A stretch of 64,000 nucleotides of DNA from Mycobacterium triplex. Lineage in GTDB: Bacteria; Actinomycetota; Actinomycetes; Mycobacteriales; Mycobacteriaceae. Shown piece after piece: positions 50,024 through 60,711 of the stretch. The stretch covers positions 5,383,784-5,447,783 of the forward strand of contig NZ_HG964446.1 in NCBI RefSeq assembly GCF_000689255.1. Reading direction: 5' to 3'. Each line of letters opens with the position of its first letter. Position 1 is the first letter of the stretch. Under the pieces are notes generated by a model. The model ran no database searches. It saw only the letters and a program-made list of their open reading frames with translations, and was not told the DNA's origin. The translations under genes were made by a program, and so were the position numbers.

Positions 50024-50734
50024 ATGGGCGGCATGGACTCTGGCGTCAGCTCACCTCGCGTCTTGGTCGTCGACGACGACTCCGACGTGCTCGCCTCACT
50101 GGAACGCGGGCTGCGGCTGTCCGGGTTCGAGGTGTCGACCGCCGTCGACGGCGCGGAGGCCCTGCGCAGCGCCACCGAGACCCGGCCGGACGCGATCGTG
50201 CTCGATATCAACATGCCGGTGCTCGACGGTGTCAGCGTCGTCACCGCCCTGCGCGCGATGGACAACGACGTCCCGGTCTGTGTGCTCTCGGCACGCAGCT
50301 CGGTCGACGACCGCGTCGCCGGCCTGGAAGCCGGTGCCGACGACTACCTCGTCAAACCGTTCGTGCTGGCCGAGCTGGTCGCGCGGGTCAAGGCGCTGCT
50401 GCGCCGCCGTGGCGCCACCGCGACCTCGTCGTCGGAAACCATCACGGTGGGCCCGCTGGAAGTCGACATTCCCGGCCGTAGGGCCCGGGTCAACGGCGTC
50501 GACGTCGACCTGACCAAGCGCGAGTTCGACCTGCTGGCGGTGCTGGCCGAGCACAAGACCGCCGTGCTGTCCCGCGCGCAGCTGCTGGAGCTGGTGTGGG
50601 GCTATGACTTCGCCGCCGACACCAACGTCGTCGACGTCTTCATCGGGTACCTGCGCCGCAAGCTGGAGGCCAACGGCGGTCCCAGGTTGCTGCACACCGT
50701 CCGGGGCGTGGGGTTCGTGCTGCGGATGCAGTAA
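50024..50734 (+). CDS. prrA: PrrA, OmpR-type response regulator
   Basis: 236 residues, equal to the M. tuberculosis protein. Receiver: RVLVVDDDSDVLASLERGLR with the acidic pair, phospho-Asp in AIVLDINMPVLDGVSVV, and DYLVKPFVLAELVARVK. Winged-helix DNA-binding domain: VDLTKREFDLLAVLAEHKTA then VVDVFIGYLRRKLEANGGPR. PrrA is essential in M. tuberculosis and affects adaptation to ammonium limitation, hypoxia and growth in macrophages. ATG 50024 or 50033 is possible. It precedes prrB by 23 bp and forms one operon. Confidence 0.96.
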   Translation: MGGMDSGVSSPRVLVVDDDSDVLASLERGLRLSGFEVSTAVDGAEALRSATETRPDAIVLDINMPVLDGVSVVTALRAMDNDVPVCVLSARSSVDDRVAGLEAGADDYLVKPFVLAELVARVKALLRRRGATATSSSETITVGPLEVDIPGRRARVNGVDVDLTKREFDLLAVLAEHKTAVLSRAQLLELVWGYDFAADTNVVDVFIGYLRRKLEANGGPRLLHTVRGVGFVLRMQ

Positions 50735-50757
50735 CGACGCGGTAGGCCACCACAGCC

Positions 50758-52099
50758 ATGAATTTCCTGTCGCGCATCCTGGCCCGGACCCCCTCGCTGC
50801 GGACCCGGGTGGTGCTCGCGACAGCCATCGGTGCCGCGATTCCGGTCCTGATCGTCGGTGCCGTCGTCTGGGTCGGGATCACCAATGACCGTAAGGAGCG
50901 GCTGGACCGCCGGCTCGACGAGGCCGCCGGTTTCGCGATCCCGTTCCTGCCGCGCGGCCTCGACGAGATCCCGCGCTCGCCCAAACGACCGTGACGCGAT
51001 CATGACGATCCGGCGCGGCAGCCTGGTGACGTCGAATTCCGATGTGACGCTGCCCCGCTCCGACGTCGACTACACCGACACCTACATCAACGGCGTGCGC
51101 TACCGGGTGCGCACGGTGGAGATTCCGGGGCCGGAGCCGGCCTCGCTGGCCGTCGGCGCGACCTATGACGCCACCCTGGCCGAGACCAACAACCTCCATC
51201 GCAGGGTGCTGCTCATCTGTGGGTTTGCCATCTTCGCGTCGACGCTGTTCGCCTGGCTGCTGGCCTCTTTCGCGGTGCGCCCGTTCAAACAGCTTGCGCA
51301 GCAGACCCGATTGATCGACGCCGGCGACGAGGCGCCGCGGGTCGAAGTGCACGGCGCCACCGAGGCCGTCGAGATCGCCGAGGCCATGCGCGGCATGCTG
51401 CAACGCATTTGGGACGAGCAGAACCGCACCAAGGAGGCGCTGTCGTCGGCGCGCGATTTCGCGGCGGTGTCCTCTCACGAACTGCGCACTCCCCTGACCG
51501 CGATGCGCACCAACCTCGAGGTGTTGTCGACCCTCGATCTGCCCGACGACCAGCGCAAGGAGGTGCTCAGCGACGTCATCCGCACGCAGTCCCGGATCGA
51601 GGCGACGCTGAGCGCGCTGGAGCGGTTGGCGCAGGGCGAACTGTCCACCTCCGACGATCACGTGCCCGTCGACATCACCGAACTGCTGGACCGCGCCGCC
51701 CACGACGCCACCAGGGTCTACCCCGACCTGGATGTATCGCTGGTGCCGTCGCCCACCTGCATCATCGTGGGGATGCCGGCCGGGCTGCGCCTCGCGGTCG
51801 ACAACGCGATCGCCAACGCCGTCAAACACGGCGGCGCCACCCGGGTGCAGCTGTCGGCGGTCAGCTCCCGGGCCGGAGTGGACATCGCCGTCGACGACAA
51901 CGGCAGTGGCGTGCCCGAAAGCGAGCGCGAGGTGGTGTTCGAGAGGTTCTCCCGCGGGTCGACGGCCTCGCACTCCGGATCTGGCTTGGGTCTGGCCCTG
52001 GTGGCCCAGCAGGCGCATTTGCACGGCGGGACGGCGTCGCTGCAAGACAGCCCGCTGGGCGGTGCGCGGTTGCTGCTGCGCCTGCCCGCCCCGAGTTAA
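50758..52099 (+). pseudogene. prrB: PrrB, sensor histidine kinase, interrupted by a one-base frameshift
   Basis: The first frame (50758-50994) starts MNFLSRILARTPSLRTRVVL and stops after RGLDEIPRSPKRP. The kinase continues in the next frame from about 50983: DRDAIMTIRRGSL, TM helix ICGFAIFASTLFAWLLASFA, HAMP, phospho-His in AAVSSHELRTPLTAM, N box VDNAIANAVKHGG, and GSGLGLALVAQQAHLHGG. Deleting one A from the AAA at 50983-50985 (CCC AAC GAC) gives a continuous 446-residue protein, the M. tuberculosis length. If real, only the sensor part is made unless ribosomes slip or restart at ATG 51002. PrrB phosphorylates PrrA. Confidence 0.85.
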
Positions 52100-52206
52100 A
52101 CCCGGTGCGGTCGAACGTCGACTTGTTGGGCGAAATCACGTGAAGTTGGCCCGACAACTCCACGTTCGGCGCCGGGTTGGTTGTGATCGTCGGGCACACT
52201 AGGGCA

Positions 52207-52464
52207 ATGGGGAGTAGACCGACCGACAGCGACACCCTCGAGCACATCCGCAACCTGGTCGCCGAGGAGAAAAAGCTGCGGGCACAGCTGCAGCATCGCG
52301 ACATCTCCGAGTCCGAGGAGCACGAACGGCTCCGCCGGGTCGAGGTCGAACTCGACCAATGCTGGGACCTGCTGCGTCAGCGCCGCGCCCTGCGCGAGAC
52401 CGGTGGTGATCCGCGCGAGGCCGCGGTGCGCCCCGGCGACCAGGTCGAGGGCTACCTGGGCTAG
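52207..52464 (+). CDS. DUF2630-family small protein (Rv0898c-like)
   Basis: 85 residues, helical and charged, with heptad-like spacing: DTLEHIRNLVAEEKKLRAQL and RLRRVEVELDQCWDLLRQRR. ATG 52207 is chosen; the upstream open frame includes a chance hydrophobic stretch. The tail PREAAVRPGDQVEGYLG is conserved in the family. Function unknown. Two bases separate its stop from the next start, so it is coexpressed with the oxidoreductase. Confidence 0.85.
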   Translation: MGSRPTDSDTLEHIRNLVAEEKKLRAQLQHRDISESEEHERLRRVEVELDQCWDLLRQRRALRETGGDPREAAVRPGDQVEGYLG

Positions 52465-52466
52465 AG

Positions 52467-54050
52467 ATGTCCCTCGGTGACGCGACGGATGGTGACCCGG
52501 ATTCCGACGTCGTCGTCGTGGGTGGCGGCCACAACGCCCTGGTGGCGGCGGGCTACCTGGCCCGGGCCGGCCTTCGGGTGCGGGTGCTCGAGCGGCTGGA
52601 CCACATCGGCGGGGCCGCCGTTTCGGCGAAGGCGTTCGACGGTGTCGAGGTCCGGGTGTCGCGGTACTCGTACTTGGTCAGCCTGCTGCCGCCGCGCATC
52701 GTCGCGGACCTGGGCGCCGAGGTGGGGCTGGCCGGTCGACGATTCTCGTCGTACACCCCCCAGCCGGCGACGGCCGGGCGCAACGGCCTGCTGGTCGGAT
52801 CGCGGGATTCCTTCCGCGCGGTCGGTGCCGCCGACGACGAGCGCGGTTTCGCCGAGTTCTACCGGCGTACCCGCCTGGTGACCGACCCGCTGTGGCCGAC
52901 GCTGACCGAACCGCTGCGCACCCGCGAGCAGGCCCGCCGCCACGTCACCGACGCCGGCGGGCCGGATGCGGCCGCGGCGTGGCGGGCGATCGTGGACGAG
53001 CCGATCGGGCACGCGATCGCCGACGCGGTGCGCGACGATCTGGTCCGCGGCGTGATCGCCACCGATGCGCTGATCGGCACGTTCGCGCGTCTGGACGAGG
53101 CGTCGCTGCGCCAGAACATCTGCTTCCTGTATCACGTGCTCGGCGGAGACTGGAACGTCCCGATCGGCGGGATGGGTGCGGTGACCGCCGCCCTGGCCGC
53201 CGCCGCTGTCCGTCATGGGGCCGAAATAGTCACGGGCGCAGAGGTTTACGCGGTGGACCCGACCGGCGAGGTACGCTATCGACGTGACGGCGACGAGCAT
53301 GTCAGCCGGGGCCGATTCGTGTTGTCCGGCGTAACGCCAACGGTTTTGGCCCGCCTGCTCGGTGAACGACCGGCGGTCCCGGACCAGGGCGCACAGGTCA
53401 AGGTCAACATGGTGCTGCGGCGCCTGCCCCGGTTACGCGATGACACCGTCAGCCCCGAACAGGCATTCGCCGGGACATTTCACGTCAACGAGACGTGGAG
53501 CCAACTGGATGGCGCCTATACGCGGGCGGCCGCCGGAGCGATTCCGGATCCGTTGCCGTGCGAGGCGTATTGCCACTCGTTGGCCGACCCGAGCATCCTG
53601 TCGAGGGAACTGCGCGACGCCGGCGCGCAGACGATGACGGTGTTCGGCTTGCACACCCCGCATTCGCTGTTCGACGGCAATTATTCCGGCGCACTGCGTG
53701 ACCGGCTGACCGAGTCGGTGCTGGTGTCGCTGAATTCCGTTCTGGCCGAACCGATTCAGGATGTGCTGATGGCCGACGCGCACGGCCGGCCCTGCATCGA
53801 GACGACGACCACGCTGGACCTGCACCGCAACCTGGGGATGACGGCCGGCAACATCTTCCACGGCGCGCTGTCCTGGCCGTTCGCGGACGACGACGAGGCG
53901 CTGGACACCCCCGCCCGGCAATGGGGTGTGGCCACCGCTCACGAACGAATCATGTTGTGCGGCTCGGGCGCTCGCCGTGGCGGCGCGGTGTCGGGCATCG
54001 GCGGCCACAACGCCGCGATGGCGGTGCTGGCCTCGCTGGGCTCGAGCTGA
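52467..54050 (+). CDS. FAD-dependent phytoene desaturase-like oxidoreductase (Rv0897c-like)
   Basis: 527 residues. The FAD-binding GxGxxG-type motif is VVVVGGGHNALVAAGYLARA near residue 14, then LEHIGG-like RLDHIGGAAVS. A second FAD segment sits at the C-terminus (MLCGSGARRGGAVSGIGGHN). The family includes carotenoid desaturases and isomerases (CrtI, CrtISO). No phytoene synthase is adjacent, so another lipid or isoprenoid substrate is likely. Its stop abuts the stop of the converging gltA2. Confidence 0.88.
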   Translation: MSLGDATDGDPDSDVVVVGGGHNALVAAGYLARAGLRVRVLERLDHIGGAAVSAKAFDGVEVRVSRYSYLVSLLPPRIVADLGAEVGLAGRRFSSYTPQPATAGRNGLLVGSRDSFRAVGAADDERGFAEFYRRTRLVTDPLWPTLTEPLRTREQARRHVTDAGGPDAAAAWRAIVDEPIGHAIADAVRDDLVRGVIATDALIGTFARLDEASLRQNICFLYHVLGGDWNVPIGGMGAVTAALAAAAVRHGAEIVTGAEVYAVDPTGEVRYRRDGDEHVSRGRFVLSGVTPTVLARLLGERPAVPDQGAQVKVNMVLRRLPRLRDDTVSPEQAFAGTFHVNETWSQLDGAYTRAAAGAIPDPLPCEAYCHSLADPSILSRELRDAGAQTMTVFGLHTPHSLFDGNYSGALRDRLTESVLVSLNSVLAEPIQDVLMADAHGRPCIETTTTLDLHRNLGMTAGNIFHGALSWPFADDDEALDTPARQWGVATAHERIMLCGSGARRGGAVSGIGGHNAAMAVLASLGSS

Positions 54051-55343
<1,293 letters not shown>

Positions 55344-55525
55344 GAGAACCCCTTTGCGCTCTGGCTGGTATGGCTGCGCCTTGGCTAGGTGCGTACAGCT
55401 GAAGGTAGTCGTTATCGCGACGACGCGCCTGCCCGGGGTCTGCTCTGCTGCCCCGGCGGCTTTCTGTGAGGTAAACCCCGCCTTATCGTGCGGTGTTAGG
55501 CCGCACGGACGCCCGCCGGGTGTGA

Positions 55526-56185
55526 TCAGGGCTGCAGGCGTTCGACACGACCGCCGACGACGCGGATGCGGTTATGCAGCCGGTTTTCTCGACCCTGCCA
55601 GAACTCCACCACCTCGGGCGCGATCAGGTATCCGCCCCAATTCGGCGGCACCGGGATGCGTTCGGAATCGGCGAAACGGGCGGTCACCTCGGCAGCCTGA
55701 TCGAGCAGCGCCGCACGGGATGCGATCGGCTGCGATTGGTGCGACGCCCACGCGCCCAGCTGTGAACCGCGCGGCCGCTTCGACCAGTAGTCCTCGGTCA
55801 CCTGCGGGTCCACCTTGGTCACCGCGCCCCGGACGTGGACCTGGCGCCCCAGCAGGTACCAGGGAAAGGTCGCCGACGCATGCGGCGTCTCGGCCAGCTC
55901 GATGCCTTTGGCCGAGTCGTAATTGGTGAAAAAGGTGATTCCGGTCTCATCGACGCCCTTGCACAGCACCGAGCGGCTCGCCGGCCTGCCGTCCGCGATC
56001 GTCGCCAGCACCATCGCGTTCGGTTCGGAGACCCCGAAACGTTCGGCGTCGTCAATCCACTTCCGCAGTAACGCAAGCCACCCGTCGTCGAGCCAGGACA
56101 CGTCCAGGTCCGAACTCGCGTCGCGCTCCACCGACCCGTACTCCACACGCATCCGCTGCAGGTGATCCTGGTCTGGTCCGGCCAC
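55526..56185 (-). CDS. pdxH: PdxH, pyridoxamine 5'-phosphate oxidase
   Basis: 219 residues. FMN-binding and substrate motifs: SEPNAMVLATIADGRPASRS, VLCKGVDETGITFFTNYDSA, QVHVRGAVTKVDPQVTEDYW, SKRPRGSQLGAWASHQSQPI, and the C-terminal WQGRENRLHNRIRV that closes the active site. It makes pyridoxal 5'-phosphate from pyridoxine or pyridoxamine phosphate. From memory the M. tuberculosis pdxH (Rv2607) is elsewhere, so its location next to citA is a difference. Divergent from citA, 70 bp apart. Confidence 0.95.
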   Translation of the reverse strand: MAGPDQDHLQRMRVEYGSVERDASSDLDVSWLDDGWLALLRKWIDDAERFGVSEPNAMVLATIADGRPASRSVLCKGVDETGITFFTNYDSAKGIELAETPHASATFPWYLLGRQVHVRGAVTKVDPQVTEDYWSKRPRGSQLGAWASHQSQPIASRAALLDQAAEVTARFADSERIPVPPNWGGYLIAPEVVEFWQGRENRLHNRIRVVGGRVERLQP

Positions 56186-56255
56186 GGGACCACGCTACCG
56201 GCGGTAGCTACCAGCCGGTAGCGTCGGCAAGAAGCCGAGGTGCAAGAATTTTCCT

Positions 56256-57377
56256 ATGTCTGTGGTCCCGGAAAATTTTGTCCCCGGTCTCGAGGGCGTC
56301 GTCGCCTTCACCACCGAGATCGCCGAGCCGGATAAAGACGGCGGCGCGCTGCGCTATCGCGGCGTCGACATCCAAGACCTGGTGAATCAGCAGGTGACAT
56401 TCGGCGACGTCTGGGCTCTGCTGGTCGACGGTAGATTCGGCCACGGTTTGCCTCCCGCCGAGCCGTTCCCGCTGCCCATCCACACCGGCGACGTGCGCGT
56501 CGACGTGCAGGCGGGCCTGGCGATGCTGGCGCCGATCTGGGGCTATCAGCCGCTGCTCGACACCGACGAGGCCGTCGCCCGCGACCAGCTGGCCCGGGCG
56601 TCGGTGATGGCGCTGTCCTATGTCGCGCAGTCCGCGCGGGGTATCTATCAGCCGGCCGTGCCGCAGCGGGTCATCGATGAATGCCAAACCGTCACAGCGC
56701 GTTTCATGACCCGCTGGCAGGGCGAGCCCGACCCGAGGCACGTCGAGGCCATCGACGCCTACTGGGTCTCGGCCGCCGAGCATGGCATGAACGCCTCGAC
56801 CTTCACCGCGCGGGTCATCGCGTCCACCGGCGCCGACGTCGCCGCGGCGCTGTCCGGCGCGATCGGGGCCATGAGCGGCCCGCTGCACGGTGGGGCGCCG
56901 GCGCGGGTGCTGCCGATGATCGAAGAGGTGGAGCGCACCGGCGACGCGCGCGGCCTGGTCAAGAAAATCCTGGACAGCGGCGACAAGCTGATGGGCTTCG
57001 GGCACCGGGTCTACCGCGCGGAGGACCCGCGGGCGCGAGTACTGCGCGCCACCGCCGAGCGACTCAAAGCGCCGCGCCACGAGGTCGCGGTCGCCCTGGA
57101 GCAGGCGGCGCTGGCCGAGCTGCGCGAGCGTCGTCCGGACCGGGCGATCGAGACCAACGTCGAATTCTGGGCCGCGGTCATCCTGGACTTCGCCGAGGTG
57201 CCGGCCAACATGATGCCGGCGATGTTCACCTGCGGGCGCACCGCGGGCTGGTGCGCACACATTCTCGAGCAGAAGCGGCTCGGCAAGCTGGTGCGCCCGT
57301 CGGCCATCTACGTGGGTCCCGGGCCGCGCAGCCCGGAGTCCGTCGAGGGCTGGGACCGGGTTCTCACCCACGCTTAA
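56256..57377 (+). CDS. citA: CitA, second citrate (methylcitrate-type) synthase
   Basis: 373 residues, equal to Rv0889c as I recall. Motifs: GALRYRGVDIQDLVNQ, SAAEHGMNASTFTARVIAST (catalytic His), GPLHGGAPARVLPMIEEV, GFGHRVYRAEDPRARVLRAT (second His), and NVEFWAAVILDFAEVP (catalytic Asp). All three catalytic residues are present. It may serve as citrate or 2-methylcitrate synthase. ATG 56256 is the only sensible start. Confidence 0.94.
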   Translation: MSVVPENFVPGLEGVVAFTTEIAEPDKDGGALRYRGVDIQDLVNQQVTFGDVWALLVDGRFGHGLPPAEPFPLPIHTGDVRVDVQAGLAMLAPIWGYQPLLDTDEAVARDQLARASVMALSYVAQSARGIYQPAVPQRVIDECQTVTARFMTRWQGEPDPRHVEAIDAYWVSAAEHGMNASTFTARVIASTGADVAAALSGAIGAMSGPLHGGAPARVLPMIEEVERTGDARGLVKKILDSGDKLMGFGHRVYRAEDPRARVLRATAERLKAPRHEVAVALEQAALAELRERRPDRAIETNVEFWAAVILDFAEVPANMMPAMFTCGRTAGWCAHILEQKRLGKLVRPSAIYVGPGPRSPESVEGWDRVLTHA

Positions 57378-57505
57378 CCCGCTTGTCGGTGCCCGGCGTT
57401 TGAATGGGTCTCGCCGCGATGAATTCGAGTCGCGGAGGCAGTCAATAACTCGTGAGCCGGTCCCCGCCCGGGGCCGGCAGCGAGACCGACAGCAAGGAGA
57501 CCACA

Positions 57506-57961
57506 ATGGCGATCAAAATCGAACCCGCAGTTTCTCCGCACCTCGTGGTGGACGACGCCGCCGCGGCGATCGACTTCTACGTCAAGGCTTTTGGTGCCGA
57601 GGAGATCGGACGTGTGCCGCGGCCGGACGGCAAGCTGGTCCACGCCGCGGTGCGCATCAACGGTTTCCTGGTGATGCTCAACGACGACTTCCCCGAAATG
57701 TGTGGCGGGAAGTCGATGACCCCGACGTCGCTGGGCGGCACGCCGGTGACCATCCACCTGACCGTGACCGACGTCGACGCCAAGTTCCAGCGGGCGTTGG
57801 ACGCGGGCGCCACGGTGGTGACTCCGCTGGACGACCAGTTCTGGGGTGACCGCTACGGCGTGATCGCCGACCCGTTCGGCCACCATTGGTCGCTGGGTCA
57901 GCCGGTGCGGGAGGTCAGCATGGAGGAGCTCCAGGCGGCGATGGCCGGGCAGGGCAGCTAG
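57506..57961 (+). CDS. VOC family protein (Rv0887c-like)
   Basis: 151 residues, start ATG 57506 after AAGGAG. PhnB-like glyoxalase domain: SPHLVVDDAAAAIDFYVKAF, GRVPRPDGKLVHAAVRINGF, VTIHLTVTDVDAKFQRALDA and DRYGVIADPFGHHWSLGQPV. Substrate unknown. Its stop codon overlaps the stop of the converging fprB gene (57958-57961). Confidence 0.88.
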   Translation: MAIKIEPAVSPHLVVDDAAAAIDFYVKAFGAEEIGRVPRPDGKLVHAAVRINGFLVMLNDDFPEMCGGKSMTPTSLGGTPVTIHLTVTDVDAKFQRALDAGATVVTPLDDQFWGDRYGVIADPFGHHWSLGQPVREVSMEELQAAMAGQGS

Positions 57962-59640
57962 CCGAGCAGGCGTGCCAGCAGCCGGCGTTTCGGCGCCTTG
58001 GGCGCGGTCGCCGCGGCCGCGAGCATGTCGGCGATGTCGGTGAACTTTTCGCGCGGGCGGCCGTCGTCGATGCCACGCGCGATCTCGGCGGCATCGATGG
58101 CGGCCCATCCCGCGGCGTCGACAACGTCAGGTTGGCGGGCGTGCACCAACTGCTGCAGGGTGTCGCGCTTGGTCACCGGGTCGGTCAGCTTACCGGCGTT
58201 GTAGTCGGCGACCAGGGCCTGGACGGTTTGGAACGAGCAGGACTTGTTGGTGCCGATGAATCCCGTCGGGCCACGCTTGATCCACCCCGCGACGTAGGCC
58301 CCGGTCACCGGCCGGCCGGAGCCGGGGTCGACGACGCGGCCGCCGTCGTTCGGGACGATCGACGCCGACTCGTCGAACGGGAGGTCACGAATCGGCTTGC
58401 CGCGGTAGCCAATTGACGTCAGCACCAGACCCGCGTCGATGCGGTGCAGGTCTTCGGTGCCGGTGACCGCGAATTCCACGCCGGAGGCACGCCGCTCGCC
58501 CAGCACGCGCGCGGGCGTGAGCTGATAGGCCAGTCGGATGCGCGGGCGGGGGCCGGCAACCGACGCGTCGTCGAGCTTGCTCAGAATTTCGAGCTTGTTG
58601 CGGGTCAACGTGTCCGAGGTGGCGGCGAGATCGCGCGCCACCAGCTCGTGGTCGCCGGCATCGAGCACGACGTCGGATGCGCCTGTCAGCCCAATCAATT
58701 CGGGCAGGGTGAACGCCGAGTGGGCCGGGCCACGCCGCGCGGCGATGACCACCTCGCGGACCGCCGAGTTGCGAAGTACCTCGAGAGCGCGGTGACAGAT
58801 GTCGGTGCGGGCCAAGTCGTCCGGGTCGGCCGTGAGCACCCGCGCGACATCGAGCGCGACGTTGCCGTTGCCAATGATCACCACCCGTTCGTGGCTGAGA
58901 TCGACTGGCAGATTGACGAAGTCGGGATGCCCGTTGATCCACGCGACGAGCTCGGTGGCCGTACCGGTGCCCGGCAGGCCCATGCCGTCGATGTCGAGGC
59001 GGCGGTCGTCGGGCGCACCCACCGCGTACAACACAGCGTGGTGGTGGGCCAGCAACTCGGCATGGCTCAGGTGCTTGCCGACCTCGACGTTCAGATAGAA
59101 GCGGAAGTGGCGATGACGCGAGACCCGGTCGAAGAGCCGGGTCACCTTCTTGGTGTTCTGGTGATCCGGCGCCACCCCGGCGCGTACCAAACCGTAAGGT
59201 GTGGGCAGCTTTTCGAAGACGTTGACCCGCACGCCATGCTGGGTGAGCAGTTCGTCGGCGGCATACATCGCCGCCGGCCCGGACCCGACGATCGCCACGG
59301 TCAGCAGTTGGTGGCGGGCATCCACCTGCGCGGCCGGGATCACCGGTGCCAGCTTCGATGTCGGCGGCAGCTTCACGTCGGCCGGCCGCTCCGGGTAGAA
59401 CGACGCGTTGATCTCGACGAACGGCAACTGCTTGCCCTCCAGCCGGTTGTCGGGCGCGATCGCACCCACCGGGCAGGCGCTCACGCACGCACCGCAGTCC
59501 ACGCAGGCGACCGGATCGATGTAGAGCATCTCGGTCGTCGCGAAGCCCGGCTCGTCCGGCGACGGGTGAATGCAGTTCACCGGACAGGCGAAGACACAGG
59601 ACCCGTCGTTACAGCACGACTGGGTAATAACGTGCGGCAT
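57958..59640 (-). CDS. fprB: FprB, ferredoxin-ferredoxin/NADP+ reductase
   Basis: 560 residues. The N-terminal 100 residues form a two-cluster ferredoxin domain: SCCNDGSCVFACPVNCIHPS and CVDCGACVSACPVGAIAPDN. Residues about 110-560 are an adrenodoxin-reductase-like NADPH/FAD domain: VAIVGSGPAAMYAADELLTQ (FAD), PTPYGLVRAGVAPDHQNTKK, IGNGNVALDVARVL and the C-terminal GWIKRGPTGFIGTNKSCSFQ. It transfers electrons between NADPH and P450-type ferredoxins. ATG 59640 is chosen; the open frame upstream is unsupported. It overlaps stops with the VOC gene and follows the diiron oxygenase gene by 17 bp. Confidence 0.95.
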   Translation of the reverse strand: MPHVITQSCCNDGSCVFACPVNCIHPSPDEPGFATTEMLYIDPVACVDCGACVSACPVGAIAPDNRLEGKQLPFVEINASFYPERPADVKLPPTSKLAPVIPAAQVDARHQLLTVAIVGSGPAAMYAADELLTQHGVRVNVFEKLPTPYGLVRAGVAPDHQNTKKVTRLFDRVSRHRHFRFYLNVEVGKHLSHAELLAHHHAVLYAVGAPDDRRLDIDGMGLPGTGTATELVAWINGHPDFVNLPVDLSHERVVIIGNGNVALDVARVLTADPDDLARTDICHRALEVLRNSAVREVVIAARRGPAHSAFTLPELIGLTGASDVVLDAGDHELVARDLAATSDTLTRNKLEILSKLDDASVAGPRPRIRLAYQLTPARVLGERRASGVEFAVTGTEDLHRIDAGLVLTSIGYRGKPIRDLPFDESASIVPNDGGRVVDPGSGRPVTGAYVAGWIKRGPTGFIGTNKSCSFQTVQALVADYNAGKLTDPVTKRDTLQQLVHARQPDVVDAAGWAAIDAAEIARGIDDGRPREKFTDIADMLAAAATAPKAPKRRLLARLLG

Positions 59641-59657
59641 AAAGGAACTCGCAGGCC

Positions 59658-60683
59658 TTAGGCGGCCGGAACAGCGGCCAGATGCTGGCGCTGCGGCTCG
59701 CTGCGGTAGCGCGACGGCTTGCCGTTGATCTTGCAGATCCGCCACATCAGCCGCGCGGAGCGATTTTCCATCAGGCCGGTGTCGTAGGCCAGCATCCGCA
59801 CGTCACCGAACATGTCGGACAGCCACTTGCGCGATTCCGGCGACCGGAAGAACAGTTCCTTCTTGACCTCGCGCGGGATGTCGAACTTACGCCAGAAAGA
59901 CTTGGGCGGCACCACAATTGCCCGGCACAACAGCTTCATGGTCAGCGGCAGATACAGCGCGGTCCAGAACCGCTGCCGTTTGGTCAGCTCCGGCAACCGC
60001 TTACGCAGGAACTCATGCGCGAACGAGATGTGCCGTGCTTCCTCGGCCACGTGAATCGCCATCACCCGTTCCATGATCGGGTGCAGCGACTTGCCTTCGC
60101 GCAGAACGTTTTTCTGTGTGTGATCGATGGGCTCCTCGCCGGCCAGCACACCGATGAAGAACGCCACCGGCAACGGCCCGGCCACCAGCGGGACCGCCGG
60201 CGAGAGCCACTTGAGCAGCCGGGGCATGCCCGGCACGTCGGCGCCGATGCGGTTGACCATCTCCTGGAACATCATGGTGTGGTTGCACTCTTCGACCGAT
60301 TCGTGCAAGCAATACCGGTACTCCGGGGAACCGTTGGGCACCCAGAACGTGTAGTTCATCAGGCCGCGGATCAGGATCGACTCGAAGTGCAGGCCGACCT
60401 TGGCCACGTTCGCCTGGCGCCACATCCCGATCTCGATCTGGCGCTCTTGCGACTGCGCCTGATACCAGGGGTGGCGGCCCAACGGGTCGGTCGCCGGGAG
60501 AATCCACCGCGGGTCGTTCTCGGTGACGGCGAACTCCGGTGAGTCCCAATCGATGTCGGTGTATGGGTTGAAATTCCGCCGCACCGACCCCTCAGACAGT
60601 GTGGCGAGCATCTTCACGTACTCGGCGTCGTCGCGCACTTCCATCTTCTTGCGCCACCGCCGGACCATCCGTGTCCTAGCCAT
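59658..60683 (-). CDS. AurF-like diiron oxygenase (Rv0885-like)
   Basis: 341 residues. Ferritin-like carboxylate-bridged diiron motifs: YCLHESVEECNHTMMFQEMV and AIHVAEEARHISFAHEFLRK, giving two E-x-x-H sets as in p-aminobenzoate N-oxygenase AurF. It would oxidise an amine or carry out a similar O2-dependent reaction. ATG 60683 follows GGGGAGGA. It is 17 bp upstream of fprB, a likely electron donor, so the two probably form one functional unit. Three palindromes lie upstream. Substrate unknown. Confidence 0.9.
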   Translation of the reverse strand: MARTRMVRRWRKKMEVRDDAEYVKMLATLSEGSVRRNFNPYTDIDWDSPEFAVTENDPRWILPATDPLGRHPWYQAQSQERQIEIGMWRQANVAKVGLHFESILIRGLMNYTFWVPNGSPEYRYCLHESVEECNHTMMFQEMVNRIGADVPGMPRLLKWLSPAVPLVAGPLPVAFFIGVLAGEEPIDHTQKNVLREGKSLHPIMERVMAIHVAEEARHISFAHEFLRKRLPELTKRQRFWTALYLPLTMKLLCRAIVVPPKSFWRKFDIPREVKKELFFRSPESRKWLSDMFGDVRMLAYDTGLMENRSARLMWRICKINGKPSRYRSEPQRQHLAAVPAA

Positions 60684-60711
60684 ATCCAAGTCCTCCCCAA
60701 CGAGGTTTACA

